The notes under the pieces are model-generated. The model was given only the letters and a program-made list of their open reading frames with translations. It was not told the origin of the DNA and did no database searches. A stretch of DNA of 64,000 nt from JASGKO01 sp049840595 (GTDB taxonomy: Bacteria; Verrucomicrobiota; Verrucomicrobiia; Chthoniobacterales; Chthoniobacteraceae): contig JASGKO010000036.1 of NCBI GenBank assembly GCA_049840595.1, positions 124,001 through 188,000 of the forward strand. Direction: 5' to 3'. How positions within the stretch are numbered: position 1 is the stretch's first letter; every line of letters starts with the position of its first letter. The position numbers and the translations under genes are program-made. Below are positions 1 to 7,395 of the stretch, one piece after another.

Positions 1-228
1 CATGTCAGGGTGTAAGCGGAGACAAAGTACCGATTCATCTTGGAAGCGCTTTCGCGACGGCAAAGCGGCAAGTTTATCCAAAGCTTGCCCAATATGTGCT
101 TTCACTCGGCTCCGTGCTTCATCGTAGCTTCTTGGCCATTCCCTAGGTCCTCCACCTAGCTTCTTCTTTACTGGTTCACGATAGCTCTCACCATTGGCAA
201 GAATTAGTCTGCGTTGTATATCAGGCAT
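1..228 (-). CDS. IetS-like subtilisin-family serine protease, N-terminal part (runs off the window)
   Basis: Only the first 76 codons are visible; the gene continues beyond base 1. It starts with MPDIQRRLILANGE, followed by a Lys-rich GGG turn and an SYDEAR helix, and ends here with a LRLHPDM-type strand. That is the N-terminal pattern of the S8 peptidases that pair with AAA ATPases (IetS type). The catalytic Asp-His-Ser domain would lie outside the window, so it cannot be checked. The ATG overlaps the stop of the upstream AAA ATPase gene by 8 bases, indicating one operon and coupled translation. In characterised IetAS pairs the protease is the toxic effector and the ATPase its partner, acting in plasmid stability and phage defence. 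Assignment rests on the N-terminal pattern and the neighbour. Confidence 0.72.
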   Translation of the reverse strand, partial: MPDIQRRLILANGESYREPVKKKLGGGPREWPRSYDEARSRVKAHIGQALDKLAALPSRKRFQDESVLCLRLHPDM

Positions 229-1381
229 TGCTGCTCTCCTTCTTTTTGCGAGTTTTCCGCGCCGAATTTTTTTTGCTAAGGTGATGCTGGATCGTCGTTG
301 AACTTTTCCCGAAAAGTTCTGCCAAGTCGCGCACGGTCAACCCCGTCATTTCCTTCATAGTCTTCACAAGCATCCCGAGATGCTCTTTCGCCATTTCTGG
401 CAGCCGGTTTGCTATTGCCTCAACGAAAGCCGTGCCCAGTCCAATCTGCTCGACCACGTGACGACGAACGACGCTCTGAGTGAGCGTTTCCAAATCAGAA
501 CCACTATTCCCGACCGTAACACGGGCGAGAGCTGAGAAAAATCCGCCTGGAAGCATCGCGGAGAAACGTCCACATGCACGGATTAAGATCGCTTCTCTTT
601 CAGTCTCTCCAGGCAACTGTGTTTCTAATACCACCTCGAAGCGACGATGAATGGCCGGGTCCAGTAACTCCGGATGATTTGTTGCGGCCACTAGCACGGA
701 ATGAAGTGGCCATTCCTCCAGCTCCTTTAGAAGAACATTCACGATACGTTTGAGTTCACCAACCTCTGTATTATCATCGCGACGTTTTCCAATCGCGTCA
801 AACTCATCAAGAAGTAAAAGGCACGGTGTTGCCCGTGCGTAATCAAGGCTGCGTCGTAGATTTGCACCTGTTTTTCCGAGGAAACTTGAAATCGCCGTCG
901 CAAGATCAAGAACTACAAGCCTGAGCCCAAGCTGCTGTGCCAGCCATCGGGCAAGCATGGTCTTACCCGTGCCCGGCAAACCCTTCAAAAGTAACGTCCG
1001 AGGTGGAGCAAAACCTTCTCGTAATAGCCGTTCGCTTTCACGTCGCTCGCAAAGAAAACGCATGATCGTCGCATGAGATATAGCTTCAAATACAGGCTCT
1101 ACGGCGTAATCAACGGGCATGATACGCACAAGCGCCAAGCCAGCATCAACATCAGCAGGAGGAGGTTCTGCCGCATGCCAGCGGAGCGCTGCATCGTTCG
1201 CAGAAAATTTTGCAAGCAAGTCGCCAAGTTCGGCCGAGATGTCAGGCGATTCTGCTTTCAGCGCACGAATCGCTGTAAGCGAAAGCAATTCAAGTCGCTG
1301 ACGATTCCCGGCAAGACCAGCCTCAACAAGCTTCGGAATCAGGTCTACACATTCTGTTCTAATATTTTTACTTCTATTCAC
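221..1381 (-). CDS. IetA-like AAA ATPase with C-terminal helix-turn-helix
   Basis: About 386 aa if the GTG at 1381 is used. An in-frame ATG at 1447 would add 22 residues of AT-rich, Cys-rich sequence that looks non-coding. An N-terminal helical domain (residues 5-60) precedes an AAA+ module: Walker A GLPGTGKT near residue 134, Walker B LLLLDEFDAIG near 188, sensor-1 ATN near 233, and an Arg-rich finger (HRRF) shortly after. This is the ATPase partner of the overlapping subtilase gene, as in IetAS systems. The last 45 residues carry a clear HTH (LTVRDLAELFGKSSTTIQ) and a basic tail. I do not know this HTH from the usual IetA layout; it may allow autoregulation at the inverted repeats upstream. 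No Shine-Dalgarno sequence is visible. Confidence 0.8.
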   Translation of the reverse strand: MNRSKNIRTECVDLIPKLVEAGLAGNRQRLELLSLTAIRALKAESPDISAELGDLLAKFSANDAALRWHAAEPPPADVDAGLALVRIMPVDYAVEPVFEAISHATIMRFLCERRESERLLREGFAPPRTLLLKGLPGTGKTMLARWLAQQLGLRLVVLDLATAISSFLGKTGANLRRSLDYARATPCLLLLDEFDAIGKRRDDNTEVGELKRIVNVLLKELEEWPLHSVLVAATNHPELLDPAIHRRFEVVLETQLPGETEREAILIRACGRFSAMLPGGFFSALARVTVGNSGSDLETLTQSVVRRHVVEQIGLGTAFVEAIANRLPEMAKEHLGMLVKTMKEMTGLTVRDLAELFGKSSTTIQHHLSKKNSARKTRKKKESSNA

Positions 1382-1383
1382 AA

Positions 1384-1470
1384 TATAGAACAAACAAAAC
1401 ACCACACACTGATTTTCTGCAACTTTTTTTGTTCTATTATTGTGCATTTTGCATAAACAGTAGAACAAAT
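1384..1470 (-). promoter_or_regulatory. AT-rich promoter region with TAGAACAAA repeats
   Basis: The motif TAGAACAAA occurs at 1386-1394 and 1461-1469, and its inverse TTTGTTCTA at 1428-1436. A related AATATTAGAACAG lies just inside the gene. The direct/inverted arrangement immediately upstream of the ATPase gene is what a repressor operator would look like. The HTH tail of the ATPase is the obvious candidate binder, but this is inference. Confidence 0.45.
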
Positions 1471-1541
1471 ATCGTCAGCCTTCGGGCGCGGGTCTCTTGG
1501 CATTTTTATTTGAATTGGATCTGCCAAGCAAGCGATGTGAC

Positions 1542-2453
1542 TTACTGCCAGAGACTTACTAACTCGTTTGCTGAATTCATCCAGATGGAACCGAGGCAAT
1601 TATCAGCGCTAAGATACGACTTGGCACTGACCCGCAAAAAGATGCCGCCCCCGTCTGTCGCAGAAGATGCCACTGAGCGAATATTTTCGCATCGGCTGAC
1701 GCTCGAAGTAACCATTAAAACGCGGACACGCGAGACACCAAATCTGGAGCGATGGATCTCAGTTTTCCACGTCAGTGCATAACTGCGGATTTTTCGCAGA
1801 ATGGAACTCACGTTAAATTTGAAACGCACTACAGGCATCGTTCCTCGATCGGCCTCCAAAAAGCAGAGAATGCGCTTAGCTTTATCAGCAGATTCCAAAA
1901 CGAAAACACAATCCGGAATCACACAGACTTTTTCCCCTTTCGGCCCAATTACATTCCATTGAAAGGGGGTTACTTGGTCAGAGGTCGGAGACGGAAGTGG
2001 AATTTCATACTCGATGAGGAGGCGCACATCACCACGCTGTCGGCATGCAAGTTCAAGAGCTACCATTGTATCCGAGATCATCAGCGAGTGCTCCAGAAAG
2101 ATGCGCTTTGTTGAATGGCCGCTCGTAGTCCAAGCAAGTTGTTTGAAGGGTGTACTTTGGACGCGTCGAAGATGAGCCGCACCTCGCGAAGCAAGGCTGT
2201 AAACGATCGGTCGCGACCCACCATTTTGAAAATGATCAAGCTGACAAATCGGGCGTTCTAAATAGCGGTGATGATACAGGGCTTGTAGGCGGCGGAGCGT
2301 TTGTTGAGGGCTTCCACCAACGAGTTGAATGATGTGCGTGGATCGAAGAAAGCGGTGGCGATTAACCATGCGAAGAATCTCGGTATCACGTTCGGTAAGC
2401 GTTATTGGACGGAAGTCCTCGGTTCGACGAAAACGGTGTTGGCGTGCTTGCAT
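1542..2453 (-). CDS. Replication-relaxation family protein
   Basis: 303 aa from the ATG at 2453, which has GGAG six bases upstream. The N-terminal half is a winged-helix region (residues 18-85: ITLTERDTEILRMVNRHRFL, then an LQALYHHRYLER wing). It is followed by the family's LEHSLMISDTMVALELA segment and a PDCVFVLE...FLEADRGTMP stretch that resembles a degenerate nuclease fold. This is the pattern of the Replic_Relax family found on plasmids and integrative elements beside conjugative coupling ATPases. The next gene downstream is exactly that, 17 bases after the candidate promoter side of this gene's start, on the same strand. Function in DNA processing for transfer is inferred from family and context; no classical relaxase is visible. 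Confidence 0.75.
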   Translation of the reverse strand: MQARQHRFRRTEDFRPITLTERDTEILRMVNRHRFLRSTHIIQLVGGSPQQTLRRLQALYHHRYLERPICQLDHFQNGGSRPIVYSLASRGAAHLRRVQSTPFKQLAWTTSGHSTKRIFLEHSLMISDTMVALELACRQRGDVRLLIEYEIPLPSPTSDQVTPFQWNVIGPKGEKVCVIPDCVFVLESADKAKRILCFLEADRGTMPVVRFKFNVSSILRKIRSYALTWKTEIHRSRFGVSRVRVLMVTSSVSRCENIRSVASSATDGGGIFLRVSAKSYLSADNCLGSIWMNSANELVSLWQ

Positions 2454-2491
2454 CTCAACTCCATTGTAACACAAATGATAAATAAATAACT

Positions 2492-4021
2492 CTACGGCAG
2501 CTTAATTGGCAGGAATGGAATCCGCGCCTTACTGGTTCTCAGTTGCTCAGCGTTACGATCGTGCATCCAACGGGCGAGCTTAGCCTCAACCTCCTGCCGG
2601 GTAGTGGCATATTTCGCTCGCGACCTGTCGATCAGCTTGTCTCGCCGGCCGATTTTCATCTGTAATGGTGGCAGGGTTGCTACACGGACGGGATCGCATG
2701 TCTGCCCATCCTGAGAAAGACGGGCAATAATGCAGAAACGATCCAGACTGACGAAAGATTCGGCTGGATAGACCTCACCGAACTCCCGCCACAAAATCGC
2801 GGCATCCCCATGGCCGACACGGAAAGAGATAAGTGATCCCACGTTTCCGAAAATGGCGCTACGAACCTCGGGGGAAATTTGCTCGATGTATTGATTCGCG
2901 AGAACCAAACAGAGGCGGTATTTGCGCACTTCGGAGAGAATTGCTGCGAACGAGTCAGTCGTGAAATTGTGGAATTCGTCGATAAAAAGAAAGAAGTCCC
3001 GACGCTCGTTTTCGGGCTGGTGAACTCGCGCCATGGCCGCCAACTGAAATTGGGTTGTGAGCAAACTGCCAAGCAAACCGGCCTTGTCTGCACCAAGCTT
3101 TCCCTTGGAGAGATTGGCGATAAAGATGCGCCCACCATCCATCATAAAAGGGATGCTCACTTTTGTGCGAACTTGTCCCAGGATATTTCGCACCACCGGG
3201 TTGAGCAGGAACTGTCCGAGCTTGTTTTGAATCGGAGCAATCGCCTCACGTTGGAAGCGAGGATCATAGCGTTCGTATTCGTCCAACCAAAATGATCGAA
3301 TGAAGGGGTCTCGAACTTTGGACACGATTCGACGACGATAATCGGCATCGATGAGCATGCGATTGATTCCCAGCAGGGAAGTGTTTGGGCAGTCCAGCAA
3401 GGCCATGATCGCGTTATAAAGGATGTATTCCAACCTCGGTCCCCACGAGTCGCGCCAGATGCTTTTAAAAGTGCTCACAATGCCGCTTGCCACGAGGTGC
3501 CGTTCATCCGGCGTCACATTGGCAATAAGATTGAGGCCAACAGGGAAGTCGAGATCGCCTGGATTGAAATAGACCAAATCATCCGCACGGTGGGGCGGAA
3601 TGCACTCAAGAAGTTCCTCCGCCAGGTCTCCGTGTGGATCAATCAGCCCGATGCCATGCCCAGCGAGAAGATGTTCGACAATCAGATTACGCAACAAGGT
3701 CGTTTTTCCCGAACCCGTTTTGCCGATGAGGTAAAGATGTTGTCGTCGATCAGCCAGCGAAAGTGCAACCGGGTGCTGTTCGCCCCAAACCTCCCGAATG
3801 CCAATTTGTGAAAAGCTTTTGTCCATGGTGCCGTAGCCAGCCGCCACTCCTTCGACGATACGCATGTAGATTCGCGGCCCGCTGCCCGTGTCGATTTTCA
3901 GCGACCGCAAAGCGGCGCTCGGCGAGACATATATCCGTCCGCAAAAGCGCACGAGGGCGAGCGGACGAGGTAATGGGGGCTGGCTGCGATTCCTGACGGT
4001 CAGGCCATGCCCATTATACAT
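2492..4021 (-). CDS. Type IV secretion-like coupling ATPase (VirD4/TraD-TraM-recognition type)
   Basis: 509 aa from the ATG at 4021; the ATG at 3826 (MDKSFSQIGI) is a plausible shorter start. Walker A is GKTGSGKT near residue 100, followed by LIDPHGDLAEELLECIP, typical of HerA/VirD4 pumps. Walker B is FFLFIDEFHNF near residue 325, with the downstream LANQYIEQ motif seen in coupling proteins. There is no obvious N-terminal membrane anchor, so it would be a soluble coupling protein that relies on a partner. It lies immediately upstream of the replication-relaxation gene and probably feeds DNA to a conjugation channel encoded outside the window. This gene pair is the main evidence that 1-10 kb is an integrative or mobilisable element. 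Confidence 0.8.
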   Translation of the reverse strand: MYNGHGLTVRNRSQPPLPRPLALVRFCGRIYVSPSAALRSLKIDTGSGPRIYMRIVEGVAAGYGTMDKSFSQIGIREVWGEQHPVALSLADRRQHLYLIGKTGSGKTTLLRNLIVEHLLAGHGIGLIDPHGDLAEELLECIPPHRADDLVYFNPGDLDFPVGLNLIANVTPDERHLVASGIVSTFKSIWRDSWGPRLEYILYNAIMALLDCPNTSLLGINRMLIDADYRRRIVSKVRDPFIRSFWLDEYERYDPRFQREAIAPIQNKLGQFLLNPVVRNILGQVRTKVSIPFMMDGGRIFIANLSKGKLGADKAGLLGSLLTTQFQLAAMARVHQPENERRDFFLFIDEFHNFTTDSFAAILSEVRKYRLCLVLANQYIEQISPEVRSAIFGNVGSLISFRVGHGDAAILWREFGEVYPAESFVSLDRFCIIARLSQDGQTCDPVRVATLPPLQMKIGRRDKLIDRSRAKYATTRQEVEAKLARWMHDRNAEQLRTSKARIPFLPIKLP

Positions 4022-4072
4022 GCTTTACCCGCTATTGTGGCAATGGCGGCATCACGGGCGAAAAGCGCGCGG

Positions 4073-4330
4073 CGCATTTTCATCCGGCTATACGCTGCGC
4101 GTTCTCGCGCGAAGTCGTCCGTCCTCCGCGATAGCGGTGACGTGCTAGTTCGTGCATGAGCATGAGTTTGTCCTTTACCAAACCAGTTCCCACAAGGTTG
4201 TCGGACGAGGGCCGACTTCGCGTGTTTTGGTCAGCCCGGAGTGGCTAACGAAGGCTGACCCGATAGCCGGATGGAAAATGCGCGAAGTCGGGCGTTGCAC
4301 GACAACCTTGTGGGAGCCAGTTACCGCGCT
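4073..4330. repeat. Nested inverted-repeat block between coupling ATPase and XRE gene
   Basis: The 413 bases between the two minus-strand genes hold no convincing gene but a striking repeat structure. The outer arms are about 4182-4222 and 4281-4322 (ACCAGTTCCCACAAGGTTGT versus its inverse). Inside is a perfect 8-bp stem, GGTCAGCC at 4229-4236 and GGCTGACC at 4253-4260. A further copy of GCATTTTCATCCGGCTAT (4073-4090) is inverted relative to 4263-4280. TACATAC-CAT-GTATGTA follows at 4371-4387. It could be an oriT, an attC-like recombination site, or a folded extragenic element. Confidence 0.55.
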
Positions 4331-4434
4331 GCTAAGCCGCGAAATCGTGCTGCGCGATGCGCACGCCTCTACATACCATGTATGTAGGGCCATTTGTAGG
4401 GAGCAAAATGCAGTCCGCTCAAGGACAAAGCCTT

Positions 4435-4701
4435 TCAGCGTGGAGTGCTTTTGGCCGTCTTCACTGATCTTTCAGCATCGGCAACAATTTTGGAAAGCTC
4501 GACACCCAGCGCTTCGCTGATTCGCAGCAAAGTATCAATGGTTGGAATGCGTTCACCTTTCTCCACCCGCATCACCATGGTATGACTCAGGCCGGCACGA
4601 GTAGCCACTTCAAGCAGGGAAAGGTTCTGGCTGGTGCGATGCTCATTGATGATCGTAACGATCCGGGAAATGATGGCTTCGCGTTGCGAGGACTTGGGCA
4701 C
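4435..4701 (-). CDS. XRE-family transcriptional regulator
   Basis: 88 aa from a GTG start. It is a compact Cro/CI-type HTH: SLLEVATRAGLSHTMVMRVEKGERIPTIDTLLRIS is the canonical five-helix pattern, and EALGVELSKIV completes the domain. There is no extra sensory domain. It is divergent from the 80-aa and membrane-protein genes that begin 60 bases away, so it probably controls them and itself. A close relative of the same size sits at 10637. Confidence 0.85.
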   Translation of the reverse strand: MPKSSQREAIISRIVTIINEHRTSQNLSLLEVATRAGLSHTMVMRVEKGERIPTIDTLLRISEALGVELSKIVADAERSVKTAKSTPR

Positions 4702-4761
4702 CGATACAGCATAAGGGGAAATGGCCTTGACAAGCTATGTGACTATAGGCACAGTGCGAAC

Positions 4762-5004
4762 ATGATTATCCGTCGCCTTGGTCCCGACCCGCACGCGAAT
4801 GGAGCACAAACCTCCTCGCTGCAGGGATGCCCAGATATTCTGGAACTAGAAAATGGCGATTTCGCCATCATTGGAGTAGATGTCACCGACGCTCTTGCAG
4901 GGAAGCTTGCGCTTGGTGCTAGCTGCGGTCCTGACGAACGCATCATCAGAATTCCACGCCAAACTCTCGTGTTGGCAAAGCAGGACATTCCTGCTGCTTC
5001 CTAG
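4762..5004 (+). CDS. Conserved hypothetical protein, 80 aa
   Basis: The reading frame is open further upstream, but MIIRRLGPDPHANGAQTSS is the natural start. The core pattern GCPDILELENGDFAIIGVDVT...GPDERIIRIPRQTLVLAK recurs in uncharacterised small bacterial proteins as I recall them, which argues that the gene is real. It is soluble, with no signal peptide and no cysteine cluster. It lies between a divergent XRE regulator and a downstream gene for a single-pass membrane protein, 24-33 bases apart, so the two are probably one operon. Function unknown. Confidence 0.7.
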   Translation: MIIRRLGPDPHANGAQTSSLQGCPDILELENGDFAIIGVDVTDALAGKLALGASCGPDERIIRIPRQTLVLAKQDIPAAS

Positions 5005-5028
5005 CAGGGAAGAACGAAGCGCGGTATA

Positions 5029-5511
5029 ATGCCGCGTATGGGAGAGCTTGGCTGGCTGGTCACGAACTGGACGGCAATCTTACAGACGACCAGCATTGTC
5101 GCAGGCTTTTTTGGGACTGCGATCAGCATTCGACAGAACACCCAAGAACGGAAGATCAGCAATCTTTTCGCGCTCACCAGCGCCCACCGGGAGATATGGT
5201 CGCAGCTCTATGAGCGGAAAGAATTGCTGCGCGTGTTGGCACCCTCAGTTGATTTGCGCCGTGAGCCAACGACGGTGGAAGAAGAAATGTTTGTCCACAC
5301 GCTCATTCTGCACCTGCGCACAGCTTTTAAAGCGCGCACTTTGGGGATGCAATTTGATGACGATGCGGTCGCGGCTGACATCCGACAGTTTTTCAGTCGT
5401 TCCATACCGTCCGACGTTTGGCAACGCTCGAAAGTCTTCCAGGATGCCGATTTCGTGAACTTCGTCGAAGGCTGTTTGAAAATGCCTGGGCGCAAGAACA
5501 GGGATGTTTAA
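5029..5511 (+). CDS. Hypothetical single-pass membrane protein
   Basis: 160 aa (157 if the second ATG at 5038 is used). One N-terminal transmembrane helix (WTAILQTTSIVAGFFGTAIS, residues about 13-35) precedes a cytoplasmic helical domain with conserved-looking patterns: HREIWSQLYERKELLRVL, EEEMFVHTLILHLRTAF, and an FVNFVE ending. Similar anchored proteins are common in soil bacteria but have no assigned role. It follows the 80-aa gene closely. I infer a signalling or membrane-monitoring unit under the adjacent XRE regulator, without direct proof. Confidence 0.68.
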   Translation: MPRMGELGWLVTNWTAILQTTSIVAGFFGTAISIRQNTQERKISNLFALTSAHREIWSQLYERKELLRVLAPSVDLRREPTTVEEEMFVHTLILHLRTAFKARTLGMQFDDDAVAADIRQFFSRSIPSDVWQRSKVFQDADFVNFVEGCLKMPGRKNRDV

Positions 5512-5757
5512 CCACACGTCGCACAATATCTGTTTCCCGAACCCGTTAAAAAATACGGCCTGGTTGAGCCGTCTTATGGGAACTTGGAGATCTTCACAAT
5601 CAGTAACGAATAACTGGCAGCTCTTGGCGGTTGATCATAATTTGAGCAAATCGCGGATTTGAAAGAATCCCAGCCAACCACTCCCAATAGTTTGGCTCTG
5701 GAATAAGTCGAATGAATGATCCGTCGCTTTTCGACCTTCTCCTGATATGATTTTTGT

Positions 5758-6174
5758 TTATGAAAGTTTGAGGTAACCGCATTCTTCGAGTTCCTTAGCC
5801 AGCATTTCAACGGTGACAATCTTTACGCCTTGAACCGTCGCTCCGAAGAGGTGGCCAAAGTCTTTCTTATCGCCCGTCAGCAGGAAGTCTGCTTTGCCTA
5901 TAATCGCACCACATAGAACAGCTTGATCCTTCTCGGCCAGTGACACCTCCAACTCGAATTGCCCAGCGGGAACAAGTTTCAGCAAGCCCGTCAAAGCAAC
6001 GAGAGTGGAAAACCGTTTGGGATATTTGAGTTCGATATTCGTCTCCGCTTCACCTTGTGCGTAAGCATTAGTTAGAAGCGTTGCTTGTTCGGAAAGTTCC
6101 CGGAGGAACTCGGCAAGACGGCTTTTCGAAAGAGCTGCGGAGAAAAGGATGTTCGCATCCAGAAAAATCCTCAT
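5758..6174 (-). CDS. PIN-domain toxin (VapC-like)
   Basis: 138 aa. It is a PIN ribonuclease fold: N-terminal MRIFLDANILFSAAL (first catalytic Asp), Glu in the middle (QGEAETNIE), and the late acidic pair LTGDKKDFGHL near residue 103. Family members cleave tRNA or mRNA and are neutralised by a DNA-binding antitoxin. Its cognate antitoxin is the AbrB-type gene at 7041-7277; both are on the minus strand but now separated by an IS element. Before the insertion the antitoxin's TGA overlapped this ATG (ATGA), so toxin translation was originally coupled to antitoxin translation. Confidence 0.82.
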   Translation of the reverse strand: MRIFLDANILFSAALSKSRLAEFLRELSEQATLLTNAYAQGEAETNIELKYPKRFSTLVALTGLLKLVPAGQFELEVSLAEKDQAVLCGAIIGKADFLLTGDKKDFGHLFGATVQGVKIVTVEMLAKELEECGYLKLS

Positions 6175-6217
6175 CGCGGCTTCGGTGCTTTTTTTGCACT
6201 CGCCTTAGATAGTGTCG

Positions 6218-6999
6218 TCACGAGACGGAAAGCCAGAGGAATAAGCAGCGAATTTGGACGATGGCGAGGAAGGAAGAGGCACGTTTGGCATATCGGGTGG
6301 CGATGCTGCGCCAGCCCTTGAGCCGCAGGATGGCGTTTTCGACCAAGTGCCGCAACCGGTAGAGGTATTCGTCATAGGGGCGTTGGATTTTGCGATGCTT
6401 GCGCGGCGGGATGACGGGTTCCATGCCTTGGGCTTGGGCTTGGTTCACAATGGCATCGGTATCGTAGCCGCGATCGGCGACCAGATAATCGGCGCGCAAC
6501 CCCGCGATCAGAGGAAGAGCTTGGCGGCAATCCGCGCGGGGACCTTCTGTGACAAGGATTCGGAGCGGCAGACCATGCGCATCCACGGCCAGATGAATTT
6601 TGGTGTTGAGCCCCCTTTTGTCTTGCCCATCGCCTGATTGCCGCCGACGGCTCCCGCCGCGTGCGGATGCACTTTGATGTGACTGGCATCGATGAAGAGC
6701 CATTCGTGATCCGCGGACTCGAGCAGGCGCTCCAGTAATCCCTCCCAAATCCCCTTGTCCCGCCAGCGGCAAAAGCGGCGATGCGTGTTCTTCCAATCGC
6801 CGTAGTCCGGCGGCAAGTCGCGCCAGGGCGCCCCGGTGCGCAGGATCCACAAGACCGCATTAATGAATTGCCGGTTGTCTTTGGCTAAACCGCCCCAGAC
6901 TCCCTGGCGTCCGGGCAGGTGCATTTCCAAAAGCTGCCAGGCCTCATCACTGAGATCATGGCGACGGTGGATCGGCTGCTCAAAGGTGGTGGTGGTCAT
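6218..6999 (-). CDS. IS5-family DDE transposase, made by -1 frameshift
   Basis: The first frame runs from the ATG at 6999 and carries the N-terminal DUF4096-like domain (HDLSDEAWQLLEMHLPGR), RTGAPWRDLP, and the first catalytic Asp in FIDASHIKVHP. The second frame holds the rest of the catalytic core: TKIHLAVDAHG, the second Asp in DRGYDTD, and the third acidic residue in RLVENA-type RHLVENAILRLKGWR. Joining them needs a -1 shift, most likely at the A/G run at 6611-6620, giving about 260 aa. This two-frame design is normal for IS427-group elements. Nothing suggests the element is inactive. Confidence 0.88.
6611..6620 (-). promoter_or_regulatory. Putative -1 frameshift site of the transposase
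   Basis: On the coding strand the overlap of the two transposase frames contains CAAAAGGGGG. In the first frame it reads ACA AAA GGG; after a -1 slip it reads AAA AGG GGG, leading into RGLNTKIHLAVD. This A-run followed by a G-run is a typical slippery sequence. Confidence 0.6.
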
Positions 7000-7040
7000 C
7001 TCCACGCAAGGTTAGCACCTTTGTCAATCTCGTGACGACA

Positions 7041-7277
7041 CTATCTAGCCCAGCGTACTTTTTTCTTTGCTAGTGGTCCTTCATTTAATTTTTTGAACGC
7101 TGAGATCTGTGCCGGTGAATATACTTCGAGTGGAGTAACCAACCCAGCTCGGAGCACCACTTCCCCACTCTCGTCATCCACGATAAGTTGACCTCCGCTG
7201 GCAACGCCGAGTTTCTTGCGCATTTCCATTGGCAGAATAAGCGCTCCTTTTGGACTGATGGGGATGACTTTAGTCAT
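7041..7277 (-). CDS. AbrB/MazE-type antitoxin, 3' end altered by IS insertion
   Basis: 78 aa in its present form. It is a SpoVT/AbrB swapped-hairpin DNA-binding domain: TKVIPISPKGALILPMEMRKKLGV is the signature, with QLIVDDESGEVVLR completing it; the toxin-binding tail follows. The IS junction falls in the last codons, so the protein now ends WAR. If the element is removed together with one TA copy, the frame reads on through WAKASAKKAPKPR to a TGA that overlaps the PIN toxin ATG. The insertion therefore changed only the last dozen residues but moved the toxin about 830 bases away. Confidence 0.85.
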   Translation of the reverse strand: MTKVIPISPKGALILPMEMRKKLGVASGGQLIVDDESGEVVLRAGLVTPLEVYSPAQISAFKKLNEGPLAKKKVRWAR

Positions 7278-7358
7278 ACAAGCAGAATAGCAAATCTCGT
7301 CCCTGCCAGCAATCGCACCTCCTTGAGAGGCAACAATTTTTAACGAATGTCAAACGTT

Positions 7359-7387
7359 CAAAAAACTCTCCCCGGTGATGGGGAGAG
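7359..7387 (-). terminator. Rho-independent terminator after the ArdC-like gene
   Basis: A perfect 8-bp stem, CTCTCCCC (7366-7373) and GGGGAGAG (7380-7387), with a 6-base loop. Read on the minus strand it is followed by TTTTTT. It lies directly after the stop of the ArdC-like gene. Confidence 0.8.
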
Positions 7388-7395
7388 AAGACTTG

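Larger units (their letters stand above)
6208..7045 (-). mobile_element. IS5-family (IS427-type) insertion sequence
   Basis: Complete 838-bp element. The terminal inverted repeats are perfect over 18 bp: GATAGTGTCGTCACGAGA at 6208-6225 and its inverse at 7028-7045. A TA dinucleotide flanks both ends (6206-6207 and 7046-7047), matching the TA target duplication of the IS427 group. It encodes one transposase over two overlapping frames. It sits between an AbrB antitoxin gene and its PIN toxin partner. Confidence 0.93.

Noticed and set aside
4022..4434. Possible CRISPR array or small genes in the repeat-rich gap
   Set aside because: The repeats are inverted and nested rather than direct with regular spacers, and no ORF there has recognisable features.
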